Source: Hygrocybe punicea (Eukaryota; Basidiomycota; Agaricomycetes; Agaricales; Hygrophoraceae). Taken from it: a stretch of 64,000 bases of DNA. The stretch is from positions 1,419,590-1,483,589 of the forward strand of contig OY744471.1 of assembly GCA_963556145.1 (NCBI GenBank). Direction: 5' to 3'. Of this stretch, positions 35,241 to 46,539 are shown piece after piece (the first letter of the stretch is position 1; every line of letters begins with the position of its first letter). The translations under genes were made by a program, and so were the position numbers. The notes under the pieces are model-generated. The model searched no databases, was not told the origin of the DNA, and was given only the letters and a program-made list of their open reading frames with translations.

Positions 35241-36860
35241 GTCCATGTCCACAGACGTTTCTAGCCTTGGGAGCACATTGGATCAAGGCAAAAATGCCTG
35301 CTCATCAACATCTGCTGACATACATGCTGGCAAATGCAGCAGCCATAGCAGCAAAGCTGATGGTTGGTGGTGGTGGTGGTGGTGCCTGAACTTGCAATCC
35401 TGAGTTCAAGGTCCCGGTTGCAGGGTGTTGGGATGTGGCCATGTTACCGTCGTGCATAGCTAGACAGATCTTTGTTAGTAAAATGATGAAAGAAAAAAAA
35501 AACTTACCAATGCAGCAGAGGGTGCATGACTGTTATGGATCGCTTCTGCAGCGGGCTCCAGCAACAATCAACTTAACTGGGGATTGGATTCCAGAGGAGA
35601 GAAGAGCAGTTTTCATTGTTGCTTACTACTAAGACAACACTGCTAAGAGGGGGGGTTCATGGTACAATGTCATTGCGAGCCGTGGGGGTTACCCAAGATA
35701 AGGGGGTCTGCCCCAAGAACCAGACTAAACATAAGGAAAGGAAAAGAAGAAAAAGTCCGAACCAACAACAAGGACAGTAGATATAGTGAATGGACTTGAG
35801 GGGAGGTAAATGGGAATCCAACCATGAAGCTACAACATGTCCCACTATACCATGTGTTCACCATGAGACAGACATGAGGTGTCCTCATGTCGATGTTCTT
35901 GCGATCCAACTGGAGGCCCGGGTGTCATTGAGAGGTGAGGTCCGGATGACTCGGATGATTTGTCATCAGGTCATGTGACATGCAGAATTGCCAATTCAGG
36001 GTCTACACTTGCTGTAATGGGCAAGTGCGCAGTTTGGCAAGTGCATTGCACGGTCGGGTCGAAGATGGGTATCGTCCAGTGTGGGGTTGGTGATGAGAGT
36101 GTCTTGAGGTAGCATGGATATAGTGGCAAGGTTGGTATGAAAGAAACTGAAGGAATGTATAGAGAAAAAAACCAACTAGGACAGTGGGCTAGTCGAGGTC
36201 AGACATGTGAACAGCATAAGCTGTACCGGATGACGATGTCTGTGTCAATGATGTATCGAGGGGCAGTGTCTTGTCCTGTGTGTGGAACAACGTGGTCCAC
36301 CTGATGTCGGTATTGTCCAAGAAAGGGTATCATTGTAAATGAGTGTGGGAGGTATCAAGATTATAGATGGAAAAGGATAAATGAACATGGGTCCAGGTTT
36401 CGAGTCATGGCATGAGTGACAAGCTGTGGGAACAAGTCGTCGGGTACTGCATTGAAGCGGTGTCATGTGAACAATATACGATAGGGGTTGGTTCACTGTT
36501 TGGGAAGTCATATGGTCTGTGGTCGAAGTCCAAAAGAGTATGCTCCGGCGATGGTCGGATTAGAGAGAACAGTGAAATGTCTCGTGATCGGGGATTGTTC
36601 AGAGTTTGCATGCAGGTGAGGAATGTCGTCGGATCGTCAGGGAGGATAATGGTGGGCACAGGGTATGAATATGGAAACCAAATATCCGGGAATGGCAATT
36701 GTCAATTACATGTCGATATATTGTCGAGGTGGAAGTCAGAAGTATCAATGGCGGAAGGGTTTCGGTGCCGATGCCAAAGATAGATCATAACAAGGTAGAA
36801 ACCAATCAGGAAGGTGATGGCAACGCTGCCAATAACAATTACGGTAATGAGCTGTGTCGG

Positions 36861-36994
36861 TGTAGTAGGAGGATTGGGATAGTCACGTGATCTAGTCGTA
36901 GATAGATGTTTGTAGTAGGATTAGTCAGACTAGGAGAGATTGACTATGCCATGACCATGCCATCGTAGTGAGTAAGACCTCTAGTCCTACTCCA
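36861..36994 (+). repeat. TRIM1 left LTR
   Basis: TG...CA-bounded 134-bp repeat; nearly identical to the copy at 38534-38667. Confidence 0.88.
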
Positions 36995-38533
36995 TCGTGG
37001 TGATGAGAGTGTGATTCGTCTCACCATTGCTTTCTCTTCTTTCTCTGGCTTTTTTGAGCCTTCTTTGAGCCTTTTGCTAGCTTTCTCGCGACTACATTTT
37101 TTTTCACGCGGCCTCACCACCCACTGCTGCGCAACCGCGCATTCTCTCTTCATTCACGGCCGTACGACACTCAAGTTACCCCCCGGCGCTCATGTTCAGC
37201 CCAATAGGGCCCCGCGTCGCCCCGAGTTGACCCAAAAACGCGCCCGCGACCCTTCTCAGCACCCAAATGGCAGGCCATGTCACCTTTTTTCAACCCCTCG
37301 AATTTTCACTATCCCCAGACCCAGCCATGTCCAGACGACCCCCCGCAACTTCGTTCGACGTTCTGGAGCCCTGCGTTCCCCATCAGGATCCCACATACCC
37401 CGCTACAGCGAGTTTTGGACAGCCCGACGGAAATCGCATCAGCGCTGTACGGACCCTGTTGTTTCCATGCACCCCGAACCCAAAATGCATGTATTCGACT
37501 CCCTGCACCCTCGGCTCATCTGCCAGAACCCCCCGTCACGCCTCGTCGTCTCAAACGAACCGCCCCGCACCTTTTGGTCACCCCACGGATCTGCCACGTC
37601 ACCACTCTTAGACCCCCGTTTCTCGTCACCCCCACCCCTACACGGACCCATTCGACTCCCCGCACACTCGTTCCGCCGGCCAGGACCCCCCGTTCCCCTC
37701 CATCGCGCCAAACGAGCCCCTGCCGTCATTTCTGACACCCCGGCCACATGCCATGTCATCACCGCGCAGCCCCGTTCTGCCAACGCAACTGGCCCAGACC
37801 ATCTCGTCAAGCCCAGCGGCCCACCCGTTTGCCACCCCAGAGTACCCTGCGTCCCATCAACGCTCCAAATGAGCCGTCCCCACCATGTTTGGACCCCCAA
37901 CGCCGTCTTGCGTTACCACCTCGCGATCCCACTTCCCCTGGTTCCAACGCCCCTCGCGTATGTTTGTTAGGGCCCCCAGCTTCGTTCCTGACCCCTCGCA
38001 ACCCCACAAATACCCCCCAGCATCCACGCTCGACGATCCGACAAGCTATTTATGCCACCGTCAAGCCATACTTGCCGTTTTCGAGCCCTCAAGCACCAAC
38101 CCTGCATGTTCCCTTGCTACAGTGTTACTGCCCCCTCGCGTATACTTGATAAAACCTCGTTTTTGATCCCAGAGACCACCCTGACCCCCGCGGCCACTTT
38201 CCCTCGACATCAGCACTTGTTCCATCAAACATCGACACTACCACACCATACCACACCCCACTTCTTTATTCCACGAGCGTTACCAACCTTTGAACATAGG
38301 CGATTTGGTCTACAGGACAGCGGCAGCCACTTATGGTGAGGTATCCCTGCGGCGGCATCCACTGGAGTGAGGTATCCCTTAGTGTAGGCAGCATTTCATA
38401 AGACCTTGACGGAGTAGGAGTTCTTTTGGTTTGGAGTTTGGAGATGTTGGATTTTGGTTAGTTCTCTTTCTGTTCCTGCTTTGTTTCTCAGCGATGAGGC
38501 GACGGGGACGTCGCCATATTGGAGGAGGGGACA

Positions 38534-38667
38534 TGTAGTAGGAGGATTGGGATAGTCACGTGATCTAGTCGTAGATAGATGTTTGTAGTAGGATTAGTCA
38601 GACTAGGAGAGATTGACTATGCCATGACCATGCCATCGTAGTGAGTAGGACCTCTAGTCCTACTCCA
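38534..38667 (+). repeat. TRIM1 right LTR
   Basis: Partner of the LTR at 36861-36994; followed by the TCGG duplication at 38668-38671. Confidence 0.88.
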
Positions 38668-40031
38668 TCGGGAGTACAGCCATTGTGATCGGTTTGTCGT
38701 GGGATAGCGTAAACAAGATATCGAAGGGAAAAGACAATGTCGGTGACATCCGTCAGCAAGGAGACTATTTGGGTACAACAAGGTCACGTGGGATATGTCC
38801 ATGGTTGGTCTGGATTGTTCTAGAAGAAGGGACAAAAAGAGAACAAGAATAAGAAAATACAAGGATGTCCGAAAAAATAAACAATGTCATTGAAAAGAAG
38901 ACAAAGGACAAAATGAAATGAAAAAGGAAGGTGTGCAGTGCAGAATCGTCATGGTGGGTATTGGAATGGGCATCAGGGTTGGAAGCGGAGTTGGAAACAT
39001 AACAATGACCCTCTGCTATGTCTGGGACTGCCACGTGTTGCTCGTCGTCACTGCTGGCACTGCTGTTGCCATCATTGCCACTGCTGCTGCTTGCCGTTGC
39101 TGTGGTCATTGTCATTGCTGCTGCTGTCTGGGCAGCTGTTGCCTCGAGATAATTTGTGCTGTAATCAGAAATAAGTTGGTAGTAAAAAAAAACAATGATT
39201 CAAGAAAAGACATAACAGGGAGTGGGTATGTTGCTGCTGCATTCCTTGCCCCTCTGCTGGTTGCTGTTGGCCTTTGTTTTGGGTTGGCCTGCATTGTCAT
39301 GAGCTGGTGTGGCTGTGGCTGTTGGCATCAGGCAAGGTGGTGTCACTGGTGTACTCTGCATGTTTGTGTGGTGAGATTGGTGGTGAGATTTGACCTTGGT
39401 GGTTGTCTGCTATTAATTTCCTTTTTTGGATGGCTAGCTGTGGTGTAGCCATTGCCACAACGGTCTGGTCTGGCTAACAACCCATATATGGGTTAGCCAT
39501 TGTTAGCCGTAGCTGAGCTGAGCCGGACTGAGCCATGGCAACACTACATGGGAGTACTGATCTAATACTATAGACATTATGATAAATCAGTACTGAGCCT
39601 CCACCCCTGGTTCAGTGCTGGTTGACTGGTCACTTCGCCCTTTAGTTTCAATTTATATTACATTTATATTTATATATTTTCCATATTACAGATAAATGAG
39701 GTACATATTATTTACATCAGGAAAAACACTTCTGGTCCCATGGGGTCCTGGGAAATCCCAAATTTCCCAGGGTCACCAGGGAGTGTCACAGAGCTCCACA
39801 GAGCATCTTAGAGCTTCTCAGAGCATCTTAGAAGTTCAGAATCACGCTTGACCTAGAAATACTAAATAAACATATGCCAGGTGCTTGGAGGCATACTGAT
39901 TAGGATTGTTTAACATCTTATGGAGTATATTATGCCACACAATGTATTTATCTACCTTAGCTGTTTGCAATGCCAGTGGCCCCACTGTTGCCTCACCGCC
40001 TGCTGGAAATTACAACATTCTAATACTATTG

Positions 40032-43000
40032 CTACCATATAGTCTTGTATGCATACATGTTATGCCAGTTATTAACAAAGAATGTTGAACATTTATCTAG
40101 AACATCATGAGTGGTCCATGTTCTTTCTACGCACCGTCCAAAAGTAGGCATTAACATGCAACTTTGACGTATGCTGGTCAATGGAATGATAGAACCAGCA
40201 GGACTTCCATCAGTACAGTAAGACCTCTTGATAGAGTACATGTTGTGGTTTTGTTCTGCAGCAGGCTTCGTCCTCGTGTACCATTCAATATACGCCAAAG
40301 ACATCCGGGGCCAAAATGATGGTGATGGTCCAAGGCCATAATCTAATGATGAGGGAAGTGTGAAAATGACTCGGAGACGTCCTATCCTTGTTCCTAGCAT
40401 TTTCGTGGTCAACAGAAGTCAATGTGGTAGAAATGGGGGCAGACCTTCAAGGCCGGTGGATTCTGCATCATCTGTGTGCAGGATGACAGCAGTGTCAAAT
40501 TGACTAGGCCTGTTCTTCATTGCAGGAGCAGCTTTGAGGACGTCACATTCTTCCTCACTGTCTTCAAGACTGGGAGGATGAAATTTGAACGTATGGTAGA
40601 CGTCAAGCCTCTGGAATGGTAGGGTATGCAATGCAGTGATCCGAGAAGGTGCTGGGTGGGGTGCGAGACGATTTAGATAGTCCTTGAGAGCAGTAGAAAG
40701 TCCAGGAGCTGAATGTTGTTTTTCGATATCAGAAATTAAACATCGAGGCTGAGTCGGATATTTAGGAAGTGAGATTGCTTTTCCAGCCACATTGCATGAA
40801 AGTGACTTGGATGGTGGATTGTCAGCAATATGTTCGTTTTCTCTCCAGGAAATGTAATTTTGGAAAGTAAACATCTTCTCTTGATGCGAAAGCCATTTCA
40901 TCATCTGGGGAAACTCGTCACGTTGGTTTGATGCCCGCCACCCCTCCTTCGCGAAATCAATGTGGAGACGTTCGAACATTTCTGTGTTATAATTGTCAGA
41001 TGTGCCAAGATACTTGATGGACTGGATGTAGTGGATGAGGCAATGGAATTTGGGGATGTTAAGATCCTGGCGTATGCCTGTCTCGACGAAGTATGATTTG
41101 TGACGATGAAAGGCATCTAAGGCATCTTGCATGTAACCAAGGGTAATGTTGTCATGAGTGCTGTATTGGGCAAGGTAAATGAAATCGAGAAGAGAACGGC
41201 ATGCGATGATAGCTTTCTGGGGCATGACACCAATAAGACAGCCTAGGAGAATCTTTGCCATGTTTTTCCTCTCTGTGCCAGATATTTGGGAGAGTGCAGA
41301 TATACCATTTTTGAAATGACACAATCCATACGCAGGTGGGAGACAACATATACGGCAGTCCAGTTCGTTAGGTCCTATGGTCCGTTTACACCAGTTTGTG
41401 AGATGTTTGAAAACACCCTGGTAGAGTTGATGAAGAACGTCAGGAGTGATAGCAAGATGAATGTCGGTGTGTGGAAACCCTGCCCAGAATGGAGCGTACA
41501 CACTCCCAGATACCCCCCTGTCCATGCAATACTTGTGGAACTGTGATTTTGTCGTTGACGTCTCCTTTGCCTTATCTACGACACCCAACGTCCACTGACC
41601 TGTCCTGTGGGCAAATGGACCAGGATCCTGAAGCTTGTCGGAAGGGCATTGGCATTTAGGGCATGTCCCATACTTAGAGCAAGATACAAGGCATTGTTCT
41701 GGGTAGTCGGCGACATAGCATGCCAGGATTGGGTATACCTTCCTTACAAAGCCCTCGCCGCTCGTCATCTCAACACCATTCTTCCCTGCATCCATCAAAG
41801 GAGCCAGAATCGTTCGCATGGACTTGTGGAACAATCGTTGATTGCGCGCTCTATGCTCCTGCTGTGTTAACTAGTCACGACAAATTTTGTCCACCGACAG
41901 GTAACCAATTAGAACACATGCATGCTGCGAGGGTTTACGATGAATGGCTTTGGGTATATTTCCCAATGTCAGATAGACAGGATAAGCAGATTTGCCTCCA
42001 GTGAACTGCGTAAGTTGAGTCTTGTCAGTTGCAATAATAACAGGTGCCAGTGTGGAGCCCACTGGGAGGCGGTTCTACAATTCTATCAGAAAGATAACGT
42101 ATGGTTGAGGATCATGGCTAGTGCACCTGAACTACATGCCACCATGAACCCATCCACATCTCAGAGTAGACCCTGTTGTCGCGATTAGAATCGGAAAACA
42201 CTTTCTTCGGCTGGTAAACCATATATTTTGATAGAGTTGGATCGCCCCAAAGACACTTTATAGCCTCTAGCACACTCCTGAACCTGATGATATGCTTCTC
42301 GCCAGGGCGATCTTTGAAAGAGAGGCATTTCGTTGTCCACCTTCCTGCCCATTCAGGAATATCGTCCACAATCTGATGTAGCGCCCTTGTATTTCCAAAT
42401 GAAAGCCCTAGCTTATCCTTGACCTTAGACATGCAAATCAGACGTGTCATATTCTTCAGAAAGTCAGAAAACATACACCAGGAATTGAGAGAAGTCTGTC
42501 AAATGCCTTGTTCCCTGGGCTGTCCTTGATTACCCAATTGGCAACATGCCAGTCGAGCTCTGAGGCAAAAGGATAGAATGATTCACCGCCAATCTGGTCC
42601 CCCATCAGGTCATCGCTGTCACTATCACGTTGTCCATCAAACTGCTTCCTCCATCGCTCATGCAGGTTTTCATTCATTCTTATCACCTTAGCAGCATTGT
42701 CGTACACATCCTCCACCCTATTATCATCCACGTCGTCCAGAACCCTGTGCTGCATGCGTCTAGCGGCTGCAGCAAGAGTGGATGGTCCTGGCCCTGCTTC
42801 TCCAAGCTCATCGTCGTTGGTTGTAGGCAGTGTGGAAACCATGGGAATGAAGTCAAAGAGATCGCCGTCGTCTTCCTCGATATCATCCATAATGCCTTGC
42901 GGATCTTCATCCACATCCATTCCACCCAATTCACCTTCTCTCACTAGCCCCTCATCATCAATAACCTGCATGTCCCCACCCTCTCCTTCTAAATCTAAAG

Positions 43001-43133
43001 GCGCAAGTTCTGCCAACTTGCCATGACGATACCAGGAGCATGTACGTGCAGTTCGTAGATGAGATGTGCAGCCTCTCTTGGTCTTGAAGGACCTATTACA
43101 AACAGGGCATGCAAGGTCATCCAGAACATCCAT
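40032..43133 (-). pseudogene. Plavaka-type transposase with two in-frame stops
   Basis: Plavaka enzymes are basidiomycete transposases of the CMC (CACTA-like) group. The ATG at 43133 opens a C2H2 finger (CPVCNRSFKTKRGCTSHLRT), then an acidic linker. Conserved blocks follow: SEMWMGSWWHVVQ, LPVGSTLAPVIIATDKTQLT, QFTGGKSAYPVYLTLGNIPK, CVLIGYLSVDKI, QRLFHKSMRTILAPL, YGTCPKCQCPSDKL, DIHLAITPDVLHQLYQGVFK, IPKFHCLIHYIQSIKYLGTS, TEMFERLHIDFAKEGWRASN and, near the end, RLRVIFTLP and IIPLTSIRQSCMLMPTFG. A TAG at 41871-41873 and a TGA at 40419-40421 interrupt the frame, which continues with family sequence beyond each. Introns near 42474-42425 and 42131-42075 are clean. Probably inactive unless the stops lie in unrecognised introns. 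Confidence 0.82.
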
Positions 43134-43410
43134 GATAATGCAGATACTGGATAGATGTTGTAGCTTGAGATCCAGGAGGTTCAGGCTTTGTGAGTCGCGA
43201 CCTTCAGTTAGGAAAGATCAGATTACAAGATAGGGTGCACGTGCCCCACTGATTATGGACAATAAGGACAGCATACAACGTTAGAGACGAATAGCCTGTC
43301 ATGCTACAAGAGAACTAGACAGATAAAAGGTGGAGTCAGAAAACCAACAAGCTACAAAAGGTTGAACAGGGATAACATGTATACCTAATGGGGAATCGCA
43401 ACAGCGAACA

Positions 43411-45289
43411 TCACAACAATTGAGAATGTCCAATGTCCAACACCTGCCTTGCTGTCTGAAGCTCAGTGCATTCTCTAATGCCCATGCAGTCGTGGAGAAT
43501 AGCATGTGAGAAGTCGAGTATTTGAACGCTGCCCATTGTTGATAAACTAATATTGTCAGGCCGTATGTCCTGATGGCTGACGCCGGCGGTATGAATGGTC
43601 TGTATCATGGTCCAAAGATCAGATCTAAATGTAAACCAAATGGGGAGAACAACATCAATAATATGTCCACCCAACAGAATAGAAACCATGTACCGTTGGC
43701 AGATCGAAAGCTCGGAAAATGAGGAGATAGCTTCCCCTGCGTAACGCATAACGAGCACGTTAACATTTTCGCCAATAAATAGGCCATACACTATGGGTAT
43801 TGCAGTGCCCTGCAGTGCTGAGAGGGTCGCATACATTTTGGCTTCGTGGCGTAGAAGTGCTTGTGACGACTCTTGCATAGCAACTTTTGCAACGATGTCC
43901 TCTGTTAGCACGTCGCCGAAGTGCCCTCTGAACACATTCCCAACAGACCCACTTCCCAGAAACGTCGTCATACGTAGTTCGCAGCATGGTGGGTCTTTTA
44001 GATGCCTCAGAAGTGACTGTAGAAAAGTGGATATAATTTCCACACAGTGGACAATGGCTGGGACGATGGCTTGGAACCGAAGAACCGCAACGCTGGAGTC
44101 AAAAGTACATGAACTGAGCTCAGTTTGGCACGGAGGATCTGCCACTTCTTGGCGGCTCAGCTCGTAGATGGCTAGATCGAAGCGCTCCAGATTGAATGTC
44201 AGCTGCAAAGTTTCCGACTAAAGGTGTTCAGAATTAGAAGACGCTGAGAAACAGAAGCAGCTGACCTTGGAGAGTATGCTTCCACTGGAAAATGTTGTCA
44301 AGGGTACAGCAGAAAGCGTATTAGAACCAGCATCCTGAGGGCTATTCTTTGTGGCCAGTTTCGCTGCCAACCGTGTTCGGGACAACGGCGTACGCACATC
44401 AATGGCTGGGATTTCAAGGTGTTGCGGAGGCTTGACGTTGCCTGCACGCAAAAGGCAGAAAACCATGATAGGCATAAAGGGCAGTGTGGAGTTGAGGGTG
44501 GAAAGAATGTCGGAGCAAATGAGGCCGTGCAGCTTGGTCCCCGGGATTGGACAAAGTGTGAAGAGCATATAATGATCTCCACCAAATAGAACTGCATATG
44601 GGATCTTAGTTGCTCCTGACAGCATAGATATGCCAATCTATATAATGATATGGTGATGATGAATGCCGAGGAGCAATACAAGATTGAGACCCAAGCACCT
44701 TGAAGATAATCGATCGATGTCCTGTTTCAGTGGGACCCAGCTCTAAAATTGTAGAATTTTGGCCCAGGTGTAATATATTCTGAGCGTGATATGAGAATGC
44801 AGACCAACTCTTGAACTCAACGTGGAGCTGGGGAGGAGCATCCTGACAAGGACGGTAGATGGCATCTGGTGTCTGATTATAAGCTGTGTACTGAACGATG
44901 GCCTCTGGATGTGTCTGATTTGCATCCACAGCTTCGACAGCGTGGCATATCGGGATGAAGGCTTGACTGAAGAAGTTACTAGTGGTAGGTTCGTGGCCCA
45001 GAGGAAAATTCCTGAGGGACATACCCAGACTAGCAATAGTTTGAATGAGAATCATGGAAGGTTCAAGATGTTGGCCTGGTGCAGTTTGAAGGTAGATTCC
45101 AAGGGATTCCACCATGCGTGTCGCCAAGGATTGATCATGAAATATGAAAGCTGGACGACTTTCCTGATTTGGCTGCGGGATACCAGGATTGTACGGCGCT
45201 GTGGAGGTTGATGTGGGGGTCTTTCTGAATTCATGTTCAGGGGGTAGAGGAAAGCGCATGGCAGGGATGAAGGTCTGTAGAGTTGCCAT
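43411..45289 (-). CDS. Kinase-like protein carried in the transposon, ~560 aa
   Basis: The ATG at 45289 (MATLQTFIPAMRF) starts a Pro-rich N-terminus and an unknown region (WSAFSYHAQNILHLGQ, KIPYAVLFGGDHYMLFTLCP). The second half is a protein-kinase fold: glycine loop LGSGSVGNVFRG (about 43950), AKVA (putative Lys), EAKMYATLSALQGTAIPIVY, VLVMRYAGEAI, the catalytic loop SHQDIRPDNISL (about 43565), then VQILDFSHA where DFG is DFS. DFS and a short C-lobe are seen in other basidiomycete-specific kinases of this kind. Introns near 44700-44640, 44265-44220 and 43700-43625 join cleanly and no stop interrupts the frame, in contrast to the neighbouring transposase. The end is uncertain: the last exon may splice onward at GTGTTGG near 43440. 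It is divergent from the TET/JBP gene across 1.25 kb. Confidence 0.65.
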
Positions 45290-46539
45290 TAGGTTGCGGG
45301 TAACGGATTGATCACGACTCAGATGACGCTCTCTTGAAGTTGTCCTTTCAATTATTTACAGGGGGATGACTGATAGGATAAACTGAAGTGCTGTCGGTGC
45401 CATCAATCTACGTAGCTTGGATACCACCCCTGCCCTTTGCCACAAATCGGAGATGCGAGCGGCGGCTGTTAGCGAACATAATGTTACAGCTAAAACTGAG
45501 CAAGATGATGACATATAGAACAAATCCTGACCCAGCAGGGGGAAATTCCTAGGATGTAGTGTAGCGTGTCAGATATAGACACGAACGAACATGAATGAAC
45601 ACGATAATGGGGCACTCACAAAAAAGTCAAAATGAAAAAAACCTCAGTTTACGGAGTGGCAGTCCCCCAAGTGGGCAAGGGTCGACGGATTGCCGCAGGA
45701 CCTAAGATGACGATAGTGGCGACAAAAGCCCAGCCAAAGAAAAGTGTTGCTACAAGACCCAGCTTTGTTGTTGGAAAGTGAAGAAAAAGAAGGTTGAAAA
45801 GGTGAAGGGCGATGACGAACGACCTTTTGTTGGTTTTTGGGGTTTTCTAACTTGAAACAGACCAGACGTACCACATGGCATTGGCAACATTGCCTGTCTG
45901 TTTGATTGCACCTGCATGCCAGGGCCGTGAGTCACGGAGGCAGCAAAATAACCCAACGTAGGCTCATCGCAGTCCCCGAGGCTTGTATTGTGTTGGCTAC
46001 CAGGAGGGGAAAAAAACAGGCGATAACGAGAGTTCGAGGATAACAAGGGTTTGAGGATAATGAGAGAGGATAACGAGAGTTCGAGGATAACAAGGGTTTG
46101 AGGATAATGAGAGAGGATAACGAGAGTTCGAGGATAGGTTTTCTAAACTGTATTACTGAAACAATTAGGAAACTTTACCCCATCAAAAGGGTATGTACGC
46201 ACCAGCAGCATAAAACGATAGAGAATAATGAAAGCAAACTAGCCTCCGTAGCTTGAAAAGGGGACAATAGGTTGGACATGATGAGGAATCTAATCGGACA
46301 TTGGCGTGCTGTGCTAGTGGGAGACCCAGCTCATTGAAGGGGGGTGGTAGACAAAGCTGTAATTACTGAAACGATTAGAACAAAAGAAAGAAACTTTATC
46401 CCATGAAAAGGGTATGTACGCACCAGCAGCATAAAAACACAGGTACGTTGTTTCCCGAAAAGGTGTCTATGTTACAGCGATAACATGGACACCTTTTTTG
46501 GACAACTAACCGGAACCGTCCGGTACTTCAACACGCTTC
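45290..46539. promoter_or_regulatory. Divergent intergenic region with two repeat systems
   Basis: Lies between the kinase-like gene (-) and the TET/JBP gene (+). It contains a 47-bp tandem repeat (46022-46138) and two direct copies of a ~100-bp block sharing ATTACTGAAACRATTAG and GGGTATGTACGCACCAGCAG (about 46150-46215 and 46355-46435). An ORF on the minus strand (45750-46046) shows no protein character. Shared control of the two genes is possible but not shown. Confidence 0.45.
46022..46138. repeat. 47-bp tandem repeat, 2.5 copies
   Basis: The unit is built from GATAACGAGAGTTCGAG, GATAACAAGGGTTTGAG and GATAATGAGAGAG. It is repeated exactly at 46022-46068 and 46069-46115, followed by a partial copy. 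Each unit is itself made of related GATAAYRAG sub-repeats. Confidence 0.95.

Larger units (their letters stand above)
36861..38667 (+). mobile_element. TRIM1: short non-autonomous LTR retrotransposon
   Basis: Two 134-bp direct repeats (36861-36994 and 38534-38667) start TGTAGTAGGAGG and end CCTACTCCA, nearly identical, flanked by the 4-bp duplication TCGG. Three bases after the left LTR comes a candidate primer-binding site (36998) starting TGGTGATGAGAGTG. Just before the right LTR is a polypurine tract (GGAGGAGGGGACA), preceded by a 7-bp-stem hairpin at 38499-38516. The 1.5-kb interior has no gag or pol. A 319-codon open frame (37011-37970) lies in C-rich sequence open in several frames and is probably not coding. 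It is inserted in the hAT-like element. Confidence 0.85.
33219..39546. mobile_element. 6.3-kb hAT-like non-autonomous element
   Basis: The ends are TAGTGTTGCCATGGCTCAGT at 33219 and its exact inverse ending at 39546. The 8-bp flanks are CATGAGAG (33211-33218) and CATGGGAG (39547-39554), a 7/8 target duplication. TAGTGTTGCC termini with 8-bp duplications fit the hAT superfamily. Subterminal regions are rich in GGCTAGCC/GGTTAGCC-like motifs. I found no transposase. Inside are a captured BiP fragment, a palindromic MITE, an LTR element (36861-38667), a degenerate ~190-bp duplication near 33590-33830 and GCT-rich sequence near 39040-39130. 35240-36860 and 38670-39030 hold nothing I can name. Confidence 0.8.

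Noticed and set aside
36998..37018. Possible tRNA gene
   Set aside because: Only the complement of a tRNA 3' end is present, at the correct distance from an LTR; there is no cloverleaf.
37011..37970. 319-codon open frame in TRIM1
   Set aside because: It lies in C-rich sequence that is open in more than one frame, lacks any recognisable gag or other motif, and the sister element TRIM2 does not keep a matching frame.
37011..38339. Protein-coding gag in TRIM interiors
   Set aside because: No zinc knuckle, protease or conserved frame between the two TRIMs.
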